From: DT-110 sp030148525
GTDB taxonomy: Bacteria; Bacteroidota; Bacteroidia; Chitinophagales; Saprospiraceae
NCBI GenBank assembly: GCA_965227445.1
Contig: OZ245751.1
Location: forward strand, 6,456,673 to 6,520,672
Length of the DNA stretch: 64,000 bases
Reading direction: 5' to 3'
Below the pieces are notes generated by a model. The model saw only the letters and a list, made by a program, of their open reading frames with translations. It did no database searches and had not been told where the DNA came from. A program made the translations under genes and the position numbers. Positions 32,459 to 40,521 of the stretch are shown one piece after another (the stretch's first letter is position 1; the number at the start of each line of letters is the position of its first letter).

Positions 32459-33583
32459 ATGAATTCAACTGTTAACAATCAGCAAAAGGTGACCTTGCAG
32501 TTGCTTGGCATTGGATCGTCCGATGATCGGGCGCTGATGCAGAATGTCCAGCAGGCACTGCAGCAGTTGTCTATAAACATGACTGTCGAAGAAATACGTG
32601 ATATCAATGCAATGATTGAGTATGGCATTTCCGGTATTCCGGCACTTCTGGTGGATAATAAGGTGATTTTCCAAAAAGTGGTACCCTCGGTTGAGGATAT
32701 ACGCATAGTTTTGAGTGTCCTGCTGGGAAAGTCGGAAACGGTACAGTCTTCGTACCAGCGAATTCTTGTGCCGACTGATTTTTCAGCAGCTTCCGTCAGT
32801 GCTTTTCGCTACGCCTGTGAACTAGCTGTTCCGTTGCAGGCCCACGTTCACCTGGTGCATATTCACCAGCCGCCCATTGATATGGGCGGTACGGTAATAG
32901 CCCCTAAGGCGCCCGTCGTTCTGCACGAAAAAGAAGCGCAGTTGGGGCAGATCATGGATATTCAGAAACAGCTTTCACCAAGTGCCCGCAAGGTGCCCGT
33001 CTCCTCAGAGGTGATCGTTGGGTTTGTGGTGGATGAATTGCGTCGGGTTTCTGCCCAAGACACTGACCTGATGGTTATGGGAATGACCGGCGATAACGGG
33101 TTGCTGGAGAAATGGCTGGGTACTACCGCTACGGAGCTGAGCCGTCGGGCTGCCTGCCCGGTATTGCTGATACCCGATCAATGCCAATACAACCCACCGA
33201 GGGAGATCGTCTACGCCAGCGCCTATGCTCCCGGTGAGGAACAATTACTACCCAGTGTGCTGGGTTTCGCTAATCAGTTTGAGGCAACCCTCCATTTTGT
33301 GCATATTGAAGAGGTGAAATCACGACCTAGGTACAGCGTGCAAAAGGTTCCTGTTTTTTTGCCCCACGACGATCACCAGGTCAAATTGCAATTGTCTACC
33401 GTTAATAGTAAAGATGTACTTACCGGACTGGAAAAGTACAGTAGCGATCACGAATCCGATCTGCTGGTAATGGCTACCCCTCGCCGGTCGGCCATCGGCG
33501 ACTTTTTCCACCGCAGCACCACCCGGAAGATGATCCTGCAAACCGCCGCACCACTACTTATCATGCACTACGAGCGGAACTGA
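32459..33583 (+). CDS. Thioredoxin-like/universal stress protein fusion
   Basis: 374 residues from the ATG at 32459; the longer frame runs through the repeat. Residues 11-90 resemble the small redox-active disulfide protein (thioredoxin_3) fold (VTLQLLGIGSSDDRALMQNV, then YGISGIPALLVDNKVIFQ and VPSVEDI). The CxxC cysteines are replaced by Ser20 and Asp23, so no disulfide chemistry is possible. Two Usp domains follow: the first at about 97-245 (ILVPTDFSAASVSAFRYA, then MVMGMTGDNGLLEKWLGTT), and a degenerate second. Usp proteins bind ATP and protect cells during stress. It is controlled from the region with the Fnr-like palindrome. Confidence 0.85.
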   Translation: MNSTVNNQQKVTLQLLGIGSSDDRALMQNVQQALQQLSINMTVEEIRDINAMIEYGISGIPALLVDNKVIFQKVVPSVEDIRIVLSVLLGKSETVQSSYQRILVPTDFSAASVSAFRYACELAVPLQAHVHLVHIHQPPIDMGGTVIAPKAPVVLHEKEAQLGQIMDIQKQLSPSARKVPVSSEVIVGFVVDELRRVSAQDTDLMVMGMTGDNGLLEKWLGTTATELSRRAACPVLLIPDQCQYNPPREIVYASAYAPGEEQLLPSVLGFANQFEATLHFVHIEEVKSRPRYSVQKVPVFLPHDDHQVKLQLSTVNSKDVLTGLEKYSSDHESDLLVMATPRRSAIGDFFHRSTTRKMILQTAAPLLIMHYERN

Positions 33584-33650
33584 TTTCTGTTGCATCTTGC
33601 CAGTGACGGGAAGCTGACTTATCTTATCGCCAGTATCCAGCTTCACCATT

Positions 33651-34466
33651 ATGAAAAAAATACTCGTACCCACCGATTTCTCCGAAAACGCTCGCTGGGC
33701 TGTCGGCTACGCTGCTCACCTGGGTGATGCCCTCGGGGCACAAATCGATGTATTACACACCCAGACAGTGACCACCCCCACCGGCGTATACGGCCAGGCT
33801 TCGGAGTTCGTGGAACGCAAATTGCGGTCGGATATGGCCGACCTGATTCGATGGATGGAAGCTCTGACTCACCCCGAATTGAACCCCCACCCCCGCATTG
33901 TAACCAGCCATCCCGAGGATGCGATCCTTGAATTATCCCGGGAATACGATCTGGTCATCATGGGGACTCGTGGGCAGAGCGACGTAGAGCGCTGGCTATT
34001 CGGCAGTACGACACAGGCTGTACTTGGCCGCCTGCAAAAACCATTGCTGGCTATCCCGCCCTCCTGTCGGTTTGTGAAACCGGAAAAAGTGGTTTTGGCG
34101 CTGGATGAGGAAGGTGTGCAATCGGTCGCCCAGGTGGCCTCCCTGGTTCAATTACTACGCCCTTTTGCGGCGCATATTTTTGTATTACACCACGACCAGG
34201 GAACTGACCGGACCGGACTGAATGGCAAGCTCGATGAGGCGTTCGCGGGCCTGTCGTTCTCTCGCCACTACGATATGGGGGAGGAGGACCTCTGGGAAGC
34301 TATCCGGTCCTTTACCGATCATGAAAAAGCACAGCTCATCACCATGATCCGGCGTCGGCGCACCGGTCTGGAGCGTTGGTTCGGGCGCCACGAAACCAGT
34401 CGGATATTGAATCGTACCGATCGCCCTTTACTGATTATTCCCGAGCACAAACCAGTTGATGCATGA
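33651..34466 (+). CDS. Tandem universal stress protein
   Basis: 271 residues with two Usp domains. The first is canonical: KKILVPTDFSENARWAVGYA at the start and the ATP-binding loop GTRGQSDVERWLFGSTTQAV. The second is degenerate but ends with the basic loop RRRRTGLERWFGRHETSRIL and RPLLIIPEH. It overlaps the next gene by ATGA and follows the Usp fusion by 67 bp, so it is probably part of the same stress operon. Confidence 0.9.
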   Translation: MKKILVPTDFSENARWAVGYAAHLGDALGAQIDVLHTQTVTTPTGVYGQASEFVERKLRSDMADLIRWMEALTHPELNPHPRIVTSHPEDAILELSREYDLVIMGTRGQSDVERWLFGSTTQAVLGRLQKPLLAIPPSCRFVKPEKVVLALDEEGVQSVAQVASLVQLLRPFAAHIFVLHHDQGTDRTGLNGKLDEAFAGLSFSRHYDMGEEDLWEAIRSFTDHEKAQLITMIRRRRTGLERWFGRHETSRILNRTDRPLLIIPEHKPVDA

Positions 34467-35053
34467 TCTTCAGAATGCACCTAGCCGTGGGCCTGTGCCT
34501 CGCAGGTATGCTCCTCCACGTTCAGGTGGTCCGGGGGCAAAGGGGCGATTGGCTGGAAGCCATGTCGGTGAACGCGTCGCTGGGCCTGCAGGAAGTTTCT
34601 AATGATATTCGCCTCGGTTGGCAGGCCGAAGCTTTATTGCGAAGCCGGCAGTTGGGGTTTGGTGCCTTTACGGCAAAAACCATTGAGGACGCAACGCTCG
34701 GCTCGCGCCTGAATCTGCGATTCGGCGGTTTCGTTCTGCGTTACGAGCAACCCGTATTTGCGGGCCTCTTTGTGTGGGGCGACGGACGCCTGGGCTGGGG
34801 ACGACTCGATGGATATTCCGGTGATGCTGAGCCGGAGCCCGATATTTTCCAGGATGGCCTGCGCGTTCAGGAGTTGGGAGTGGGTATCCGCCTGGAGCTG
34901 TTTGGAGGGTGGTCGGTGTATTCGGCATCGGCCTACCGGTGGGCCCGGGTCCCCCGTTCCGATCAATTCTCCGTAACTGACCTAAGCACCCTGCGCCTGG
35001 ATTTGGGTCTGGAATGGGCCTGGCAGTGGGGCATTTCTGATAAAAGTCAATAA
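34463..35053 (+). CDS. Predicted outer-membrane beta-barrel protein
   Basis: 196 residues; the ATG at 34463 overlaps the previous stop (ATGA), and an internal ATG at 34475 gives a shorter signal peptide ending at VVRGQ. The mature part is alternating aromatic/polar strands (FGGFVLRYEQPVFAGLFVWG, then WSVYSASAYRWARV, LRLDLGLEWAWQWG) as in small barrels. No family assigned. Its coupling to a Usp gene suggests a role in the same stress response. Confidence 0.65.
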   Translation: MIFRMHLAVGLCLAGMLLHVQVVRGQRGDWLEAMSVNASLGLQEVSNDIRLGWQAEALLRSRQLGFGAFTAKTIEDATLGSRLNLRFGGFVLRYEQPVFAGLFVWGDGRLGWGRLDGYSGDAEPEPDIFQDGLRVQELGVGIRLELFGGWSVYSASAYRWARVPRSDQFSVTDLSTLRLDLGLEWAWQWGISDKSQ

Positions 35054-35163
35054 ACCCGGTGACCTTCCTCACCCCAACGGCCTCCCTACTTAAGTAGCTT
35101 TGGAATAGTACCTGCGCAATGATTCACTATTGAATAAACCCGGAGGTGCCAATCCAACGAGTT

Positions 35164-35952
35164 ATGAAAAGCAGATTCCTAATCGGTGTATTGATGTTGG
35201 TTGTATCCAGTTCACTGGCTTTCGGTCCGGTTGATATGCGACGCGTAATGTTGCAGTTTGACGAGGCTTACATCCCGCTTTGGTTTTTTGCGGAAGCTGG
35301 AGATCTTGAAAATGCCCGGACAGCCTGGGCTACTGCCGACCAACGCTGGCAACGGCTGGAGCGAACGCTTTATCTCGTTTTGCCGGAAGGCGTCTGGGAA
35401 GATCACTTAGAGCGAACGGAGGGCTGGTTGGCGGATGCTCAGATGGCCATGGAAGCCAATCGGCTTGATCTGGCCACTATTTCCCTGGAGCACGTGCGTT
35501 TTGAACTAATCGCTTTGCGTAAATCGCTGGGTATGGTGGATTACTTCCCCGATCAGCTGTATCAGCTACACGCAAGCCTCGACCTGCTGGCCGAGGTGGC
35601 CGAGGATCCCAAGCTGTGCCTGCTCGAATGGAATGAAGTTGAGCACCTGATACACCAGGCTATTGCGGATTGGCAGCATACCCAAGCAATACCTACGGAT
35701 TGGATGCATAAACCCGACGGCAAGGCCGGAGCCCCCGAGTGGACCGAATATTACGAACACATAGAATATGGATTCCAGGCAATGCTGGCAGCTCACGATA
35801 CGGGCCAGCAAGATATTCTGGCCAAGACCATTATACGAACGGATGCAGCGGTATTAGCCCTGATCTACGCGATCGGAGAACCCCGCCCCGCTGCGGTATT
35901 TTACGCTCCCACCCCTGCGGTGGAAAAGCAGAACACTTCCAAAACTTTTTAG
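35164..35952 (+). CDS. Exported helical protein of unknown function
   Basis: 262 residues from the ATG at 35164, chosen because it starts a clean signal peptide (MKSRFLIGVLMLVVSSSLAF); a GTG at 35146 is possible. The mature protein is helical (QRLERTLYLVLPEGVWEDHL, then AQMAMEANRLDLATISLEHV and LLAEVAEDPKLCLLEWNEVE) and probably periplasmic. No motif known to me; the helix pattern is reminiscent of cytochrome-c'-like bundles, but no CxxCH haem site exists. Followed at once by a CBS-domain gene (2 bp gap), so it belongs to the stress/energy cluster. Confidence 0.65.
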   Translation: MKSRFLIGVLMLVVSSSLAFGPVDMRRVMLQFDEAYIPLWFFAEAGDLENARTAWATADQRWQRLERTLYLVLPEGVWEDHLERTEGWLADAQMAMEANRLDLATISLEHVRFELIALRKSLGMVDYFPDQLYQLHASLDLLAEVAEDPKLCLLEWNEVEHLIHQAIADWQHTQAIPTDWMHKPDGKAGAPEWTEYYEHIEYGFQAMLAAHDTGQQDILAKTIIRTDAAVLALIYAIGEPRPAAVFYAPTPAVEKQNTSKTF

Positions 35953-35954
35953 TC

Positions 35955-36410
35955 ATGAAAGCAAATAAGCCAATCCGCTCCATTATGACCACCGATTTGG
36001 TCACTGTGAGCCCCGAAACCACCGCCCGTGAAGTCAAGGATTTATTCGATAAAAATAGCTTCCACCATTTACCCGTGGTAGCTCCAGGTAATAAATTGCA
36101 AGGTATTATCAGCCGAAAAGATGTGGCCAAAGTAGCCTATGTGTTGTCTTTGCGTACCAGTGGTAAAACCTATTCGGAAAAAGAATACAAAAGATTGACG
36201 GCATCTGACCTGATGACCCAATATCCATTGTCCCTCGATCCGGATGATACTATCGGCCTGGCCGCCGACATATTCCTGGCCAATAAATTTCACGCATTGC
36301 CGATTATCGATGATGATGAGTTGATCGGCCTGGTAACTACCCACGATCTGTTGAAATACAGCTTCAATAGTAATGTATCCGAAAAGGTCGAAGAGACTTA
36401 CGAAGAATAA
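35955..36410 (+). CDS. CBS-pair protein
   Basis: 151 residues consisting only of two CBS motifs: IMTTDLVTVSPETTAREVKD with FHHLPVV and LQGIISRKDV; then LMTQYPLSLDPDDTIGLAAD with FHALPIIDDDELIGLVTT. CBS pairs bind adenosyl ligands (AMP, ATP, NAD) and act as energy sensors. Stand-alone pairs near Usp genes are often induced under low oxygen. Paralogue of the gene at 36487. Confidence 0.9.
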   Translation: MKANKPIRSIMTTDLVTVSPETTAREVKDLFDKNSFHHLPVVAPGNKLQGIISRKDVAKVAYVLSLRTSGKTYSEKEYKRLTASDLMTQYPLSLDPDDTIGLAADIFLANKFHALPIIDDDELIGLVTTHDLLKYSFNSNVSEKVEETYEE

Positions 36411-36417
36411 TCAATCG

Positions 36418-36466
36418 TGAGGTTGGATCATTCAGTTATTTAGCAAACACCTTAGCCCCAACCTCA
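36418..36466. repeat. Dispersed TGAGGTTGGG repeat, copy D (right unit only)
   Basis: TGAGGTTGG ... CATTCAGTTATTTAGCAAA ... CCTTAGCCCCAACCTCA, 49 bp, matching the right units of copies A and B. It lies between the two CBS genes. Confidence 0.7.
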
Positions 36467-36486
36467 CATTTATAAAACCTGCCGCC

Positions 36487-36930
36487 ATGGATGTTAATCA
36501 AGCAATCAAGCACGTTATGACCGCTCCGGTAATTACCGTGCGGCCGGATGATACCATGGATAAAGTCCAGCGTATCTTTGATGAGGAAGTACTTCACCAC
36601 GTGCCGGTCGTCGAAGAAGGAGGCCGAGTGGCAGGCATGATCAGCAAGTCAGACTATTTGCGGTTATTGCATGGTTTTACCCTGTTCAAAGCCCGCAAAA
36701 GTGAGGATTACAATCGTGCTATCCTTCGGTCCCTGCTCGCGCATGAGGTGATGACACGTCAGGTTGCTACCCTGCATCCCGATGATTCCCTGGGCGTGGC
36801 TGCCGGATATTTCAGAGAAAATCGTTTTCATGCCATTCCGGTAGTAGATGGTGATAGTAACCTGGTGGGGATTGTGACCACCTACGATCTCATTACTCAT
36901 GCTTACCGGGATACGGGAATAGCTACCTGA
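36487..36930 (+). CDS. CBS-pair protein, second copy
   Basis: 147 residues, two CBS motifs (VMTAPVITVRPDDTMDKVQR with LHHVPVV and VAGMISKSDYL; then VMTRQVATLHPDDSLGVAAG with FHAIPVVDGDSNLVGIVTTY). Same architecture as its upstream neighbour, so the pair likely arose by tandem duplication and may form heteromers. The intervening TGAGGTTGGG repeat is the only thing separating them. Confidence 0.9.
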   Translation: MDVNQAIKHVMTAPVITVRPDDTMDKVQRIFDEEVLHHVPVVEEGGRVAGMISKSDYLRLLHGFTLFKARKSEDYNRAILRSLLAHEVMTRQVATLHPDDSLGVAAGYFRENRFHAIPVVDGDSNLVGIVTTYDLITHAYRDTGIAT

Positions 36931-37157
36931 ATGTAGAAAACTCCCCGATCACCCAAAGGCCATTCTACTAAGGTGGAATGGCCTTTGGACTGTTTGGTAC
37001 GGAATGCAAAAGATTTTGCCCCGAATACTTCCCAACCGCTTGCAACTAATGCCTGGGTGCTTACGTTGTACTCATCTTGCATACTACCAGATGTTTTTAT
37101 ATTCGGGGTTGGGCTAACGCTCACCCCTTGGTTAATAATCAGGGACTTAAACCCACT

Positions 37158-37205
37158 GAGCGGTAGTCGAAGTGAGCGGTAGTCGAAGTGAGCGGTAGTC
37201 GAAGT
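37158..37205. repeat. Three perfect 16-bp tandem repeats
   Basis: GAGCGGTAGTCGAAGT three times without change, followed by a fourth partial unit (GAGC). It lies in the 727-bp gap after the CBS genes, which contains no gene. The first part of the gap (36955-37207) is otherwise featureless. Confidence 0.8.
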
Positions 37206-37249
37206 GAGCATGAAAAAGAGTTTTGTCTGGTAGTATATACACCTGGCTT

Positions 37250-37534
37250 AGAGCGTGTTTGGGATTTGTTTTTGATGGCGAAAATGTCTAGAATTTGGTT
37301 CTCACAAAGCCATTTTTGAGCTTCGTAGCATGGCTACGGGGCGAAAAAAGGCTGCAGTGAGGTTCAAATATACCGCTTCCGAAAAGGATTGGGCTTTGCC
37401 CAACCTTTTCACGCGAGTATATACTCGACTCGAAGTGGTTTGGATTCCCAGCACGAAGTACTGCGAAGCAAAACCACTTCGTTGTCGGTATAATAGACAT
37501 TTGCAGTCCAAAGGATAAATCCCAAACACGCTCT
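37250..37534. mobile_element. MITE-like element, 285 bp
   Basis: Perfect 18-bp terminal inverted repeats AGAGCGTGTTTGGGATTT (37250-37267) and its complement (37517-37534). If the first and last base are taken as part of the flank, TTA is duplicated on both sides. The interior has no ORF of note and several hairpins (ATTGGGCTTTGCCCAA; GTAGCATGGCTAC; GCGAGTATATACTCG). This is the build of a non-autonomous transposon moved by a transposase encoded elsewhere. Confidence 0.75.
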
Positions 37535-37657
37535 TAATCCCGGAAGATTAGTAAGTACGCTTTAGTGCACTGATTCTTCAAACTGCTTCTTACCTTTTGC
37601 CGGGGCAGAGCCTCCTGGCGATTTCCCCGGATAAACCACAAGTGAACTGTACACACT

Positions 37658-40519
37658 ATGACGGAAAACAATATACCGACCTACACCTTCGAACAAGTGG
37701 AAAATGACTTGCTCGACGTTCAGAAATACCGATTATCCAACGGATTGACGTTGTTCATGAGTGTAAATCCCACTGCTCCCCGGGTTTTCACCAATATCGC
37801 GGTGCGGGCCGGCTCTAAGCAGGATCCACCTGAAACAACCGGACTGGCTCACTATATGGAGCACATGCTCTTTAAGGGAACCAGTAATATCGGTACCACC
37901 AATTGGGAAGCGGAAAGTGCCTTGCTGGAGCAAATATCTGATCTGTACGAAGCACATCGCGCCACCTCCGATCCCGATGAGCGTGCCCGCATCTACCGGG
38001 AGATCGACCAATTGAGTTTTGAAGCCGCCAAACTGGTAGCTCCCAACGAATACGATAAACTGGCTTCCTCCATTGGTGCCAAACACACCAATGCCTACAC
38101 TTGGGTGGAGCAAACGGTATACATTAACGAAATACCAGCTAACGAACTGGAACGCTGGTTCAAACTCGAAGCCGAACGGTTCAGGATGATGGCCCTGCGG
38201 CTGTTTCACACCGAATTGGAAACCGTATACGAAGAGTTTAACATCAATCAGGACCGCGATTTTCGGAAAGTCAACCAGACTATTCGCAGGGAATTGTTCC
38301 CGACTCACCCCTACGGAACACAAACGACCATCGGTTCGGCGGAGGATCTCCGCAATCCTTCCCAGAAGAATATCCAGCAGTACTTTAAGACGTATTACGT
38401 ACCCAATAATATGGGCATTGTCCTGGCGGGAGATTTCGACCCCCACCAGGCTGTACAGCTGGCTGAACGGTATTTTGGAGGCTATTCGCCTCAGGATATA
38501 CCTCCTTTTACCTTCGATGAGCAACCACCACTGGCCGGACCCGTTTACCGCGAAGTCTACGGGCAGGAAGCGGAACACGTGGTGCTGGCCTGGCGTTTTG
38601 GCGGAAGCCAGACAAATGACCCCATCATCCTGAGTCTGCTCCAGCAGATGTTGTATAACCAGCAGGCGGGCATGCTCGATCTGCACCTCAATCAACAGCA
38701 AAAGGTGCTGGAAGCTGAGGCCTGGGCCTGGTTCTACGAGGACTACTGCGTCTTCGGTATGTACGGCAAACCCCGGGAGAACCAATCCCTGGAAGAAGTG
38801 CGCGATCTGTTGCTGGCCGAAGTGGAGCGCTTGCGAAACGGAGATTTCGAGGATTGGCTGATCGAGGCCTGCCTGAAAGATTTTAAGCTGAGCGATCTGA
38901 AGAGCTCGGAATCCAATCAATCGCGGGCCGATGCCATGACCACGGCCTTCATTCTGGACGTCGATTGGGAGCGATATACGCACCGTATTGATTGGCTGGA
39001 AAAACTATCTAAAGATGACCTGGTGGCTTTTGTGCGAAAGCACTTGAAGGATAATTACGTATGTGTTTACAAAAAAGAAGGGGAGGACCCCAATGCCATT
39101 AAGGTGGAAAAGCCACCCATCACCTCCGTGGAGTTGAACCGGGATGCTATCTCCCAGTACGCGCGTGACTTCCTGGAAATGGATACGCCTATCCTGGAAC
39201 CGGTCTTCGTAGACTACCAACAGGAAATTAAGGAAACGACGCTCCAAAACGGGCTGCAGCTGCACTACGTGGAAAATCCGCTCAATCCGGTGTTTCGCCT
39301 GAATTACATCTTTGAGATGGGGAAAAACAACGACCAGAAGCTATCCCTGGCCTTGCTTTACCTGCCTTACCTGGGAACCGATAAATACAGTCCCGCCGAA
39401 TTGCAACAGGCCTTTTTTCGATTGGGCCTGCAGTTCGAAGTACACAATAGCGACGAGCGCTCGTATATCACGCTGCAGGGACTGGAGGAATCCCTGGAGG
39501 AAGGCATTGCTTTGTTTGAGCACGTGCTGGCTCATGTACGCGAAAATGAGCAGGCCCTGCACAATATGACGTCCGACATTATTTCCCGGCGAATGCACGC
39601 CAAGCAGGATCGCAACATCATTCTGCGCCACGGATTGGTGAATTACGCCCGTTACGGTGCGGATTCACCCTTCACCTGGCGTTTGTCGCCCGCAGAGTTG
39701 CGTTCGGTTCAGGCGAGCGAGCTAACCTCTAAAATCAAGGAATTAACCACCTACGAGCACACCCTTTACTACTACGGACAAAAGGATATGGGCGAAGTGG
39801 TCCGATTGCTGGAAAAACACCACCGGGTGCCTGCCGATCGCAAGCCAGCGGTGGACGGCCGTACCTTCCTGCAAATCCCGACAGAAACCAATCAGGTGTT
39901 TTTCCTGGATTTCCCCATCGTGCAGACCGACGTAATGCTGGTTTCGCGGGGTACTCCGGAGTTTAACCTCGAGGAACACCTGATGGCCGAATGGTATAAT
40001 AACTATTTCGGTTACGGCCTGTCGAGCATCGTTTTCCAGGAAATACGGGAGTCTAAAGCTCTGGCCTATTCTACCTTTGCCTACTACAGCACGCCGCGAT
40101 TACAAAACCAGGCGCACTACCTGCAGGCGTATGTCGGCACACAACCGGATAAACTACCGGACGCTATTCCCGCCATGCTGCAAATTCTGAATGATATGCC
40201 GGTGGCTCCGGGCCAGGCTCACCAGGCCAGGACCTCCATACTTCGCCAAATCGAAACGAGTCGAATCCATCCGGCAAATATTTATTGGTCGTACCGCAGC
40301 AAAAAAGACCTCGGTCTGGAGCACGATACCCGCCACGACATGTACGAGCGCATGCAGCGGGGTACCCTGGATGAGTTACTGGACTTCCAGCGGGAATACG
40401 TGCAAAATCGTCCCTACAGTTTTCTGGTGATGGGGAGTAAAGAGCGGGTCGACCTCGATTACCTGAGTCAATTCGGGCCCGTCAAAGAGTTGTCGATGGA
40501 GGAAGTGTTCGGGTACTAG
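37658..40519 (+). CDS. M16-family zinc peptidase (pitrilysin/insulinase type), two-repeat form
   Basis: 953 residues, without a signal peptide. The N-terminal half has the inverted zinc motif HYMEH (His65, Glu68, His69) within GLAHYMEHMLFKGT, and the third ligand region ETVYEEFNINQDRD. Two M16_C domains follow, and a second inactive M16 repeat starts near 530 (FRLNYIFEMGKNNDQK lacks HxxEH). The clamshell built by both halves encloses peptides of limited size. It is cytoplasmic or exported by another route. It converges with the protease gene at 40522, two bases away. Confidence 0.92.
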   Translation: MTENNIPTYTFEQVENDLLDVQKYRLSNGLTLFMSVNPTAPRVFTNIAVRAGSKQDPPETTGLAHYMEHMLFKGTSNIGTTNWEAESALLEQISDLYEAHRATSDPDERARIYREIDQLSFEAAKLVAPNEYDKLASSIGAKHTNAYTWVEQTVYINEIPANELERWFKLEAERFRMMALRLFHTELETVYEEFNINQDRDFRKVNQTIRRELFPTHPYGTQTTIGSAEDLRNPSQKNIQQYFKTYYVPNNMGIVLAGDFDPHQAVQLAERYFGGYSPQDIPPFTFDEQPPLAGPVYREVYGQEAEHVVLAWRFGGSQTNDPIILSLLQQMLYNQQAGMLDLHLNQQQKVLEAEAWAWFYEDYCVFGMYGKPRENQSLEEVRDLLLAEVERLRNGDFEDWLIEACLKDFKLSDLKSSESNQSRADAMTTAFILDVDWERYTHRIDWLEKLSKDDLVAFVRKHLKDNYVCVYKKEGEDPNAIKVEKPPITSVELNRDAISQYARDFLEMDTPILEPVFVDYQQEIKETTLQNGLQLHYVENPLNPVFRLNYIFEMGKNNDQKLSLALLYLPYLGTDKYSPAELQQAFFRLGLQFEVHNSDERSYITLQGLEESLEEGIALFEHVLAHVRENEQALHNMTSDIISRRMHAKQDRNIILRHGLVNYARYGADSPFTWRLSPAELRSVQASELTSKIKELTTYEHTLYYYGQKDMGEVVRLLEKHHRVPADRKPAVDGRTFLQIPTETNQVFFLDFPIVQTDVMLVSRGTPEFNLEEHLMAEWYNNYFGYGLSSIVFQEIRESKALAYSTFAYYSTPRLQNQAHYLQAYVGTQPDKLPDAIPAMLQILNDMPVAPGQAHQARTSILRQIETSRIHPANIYWSYRSKKDLGLEHDTRHDMYERMQRGTLDELLDFQREYVQNRPYSFLVMGSKERVDLDYLSQFGPVKELSMEEVFGY

Positions 40520-40521
40520 TT

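Noticed and set aside
37733..38983. 416-codon reverse ORF over the M16 peptidase gene
   Set aside because: The forward strand has the HYMEH zinc motif and family length; the reverse product shows no family pattern.
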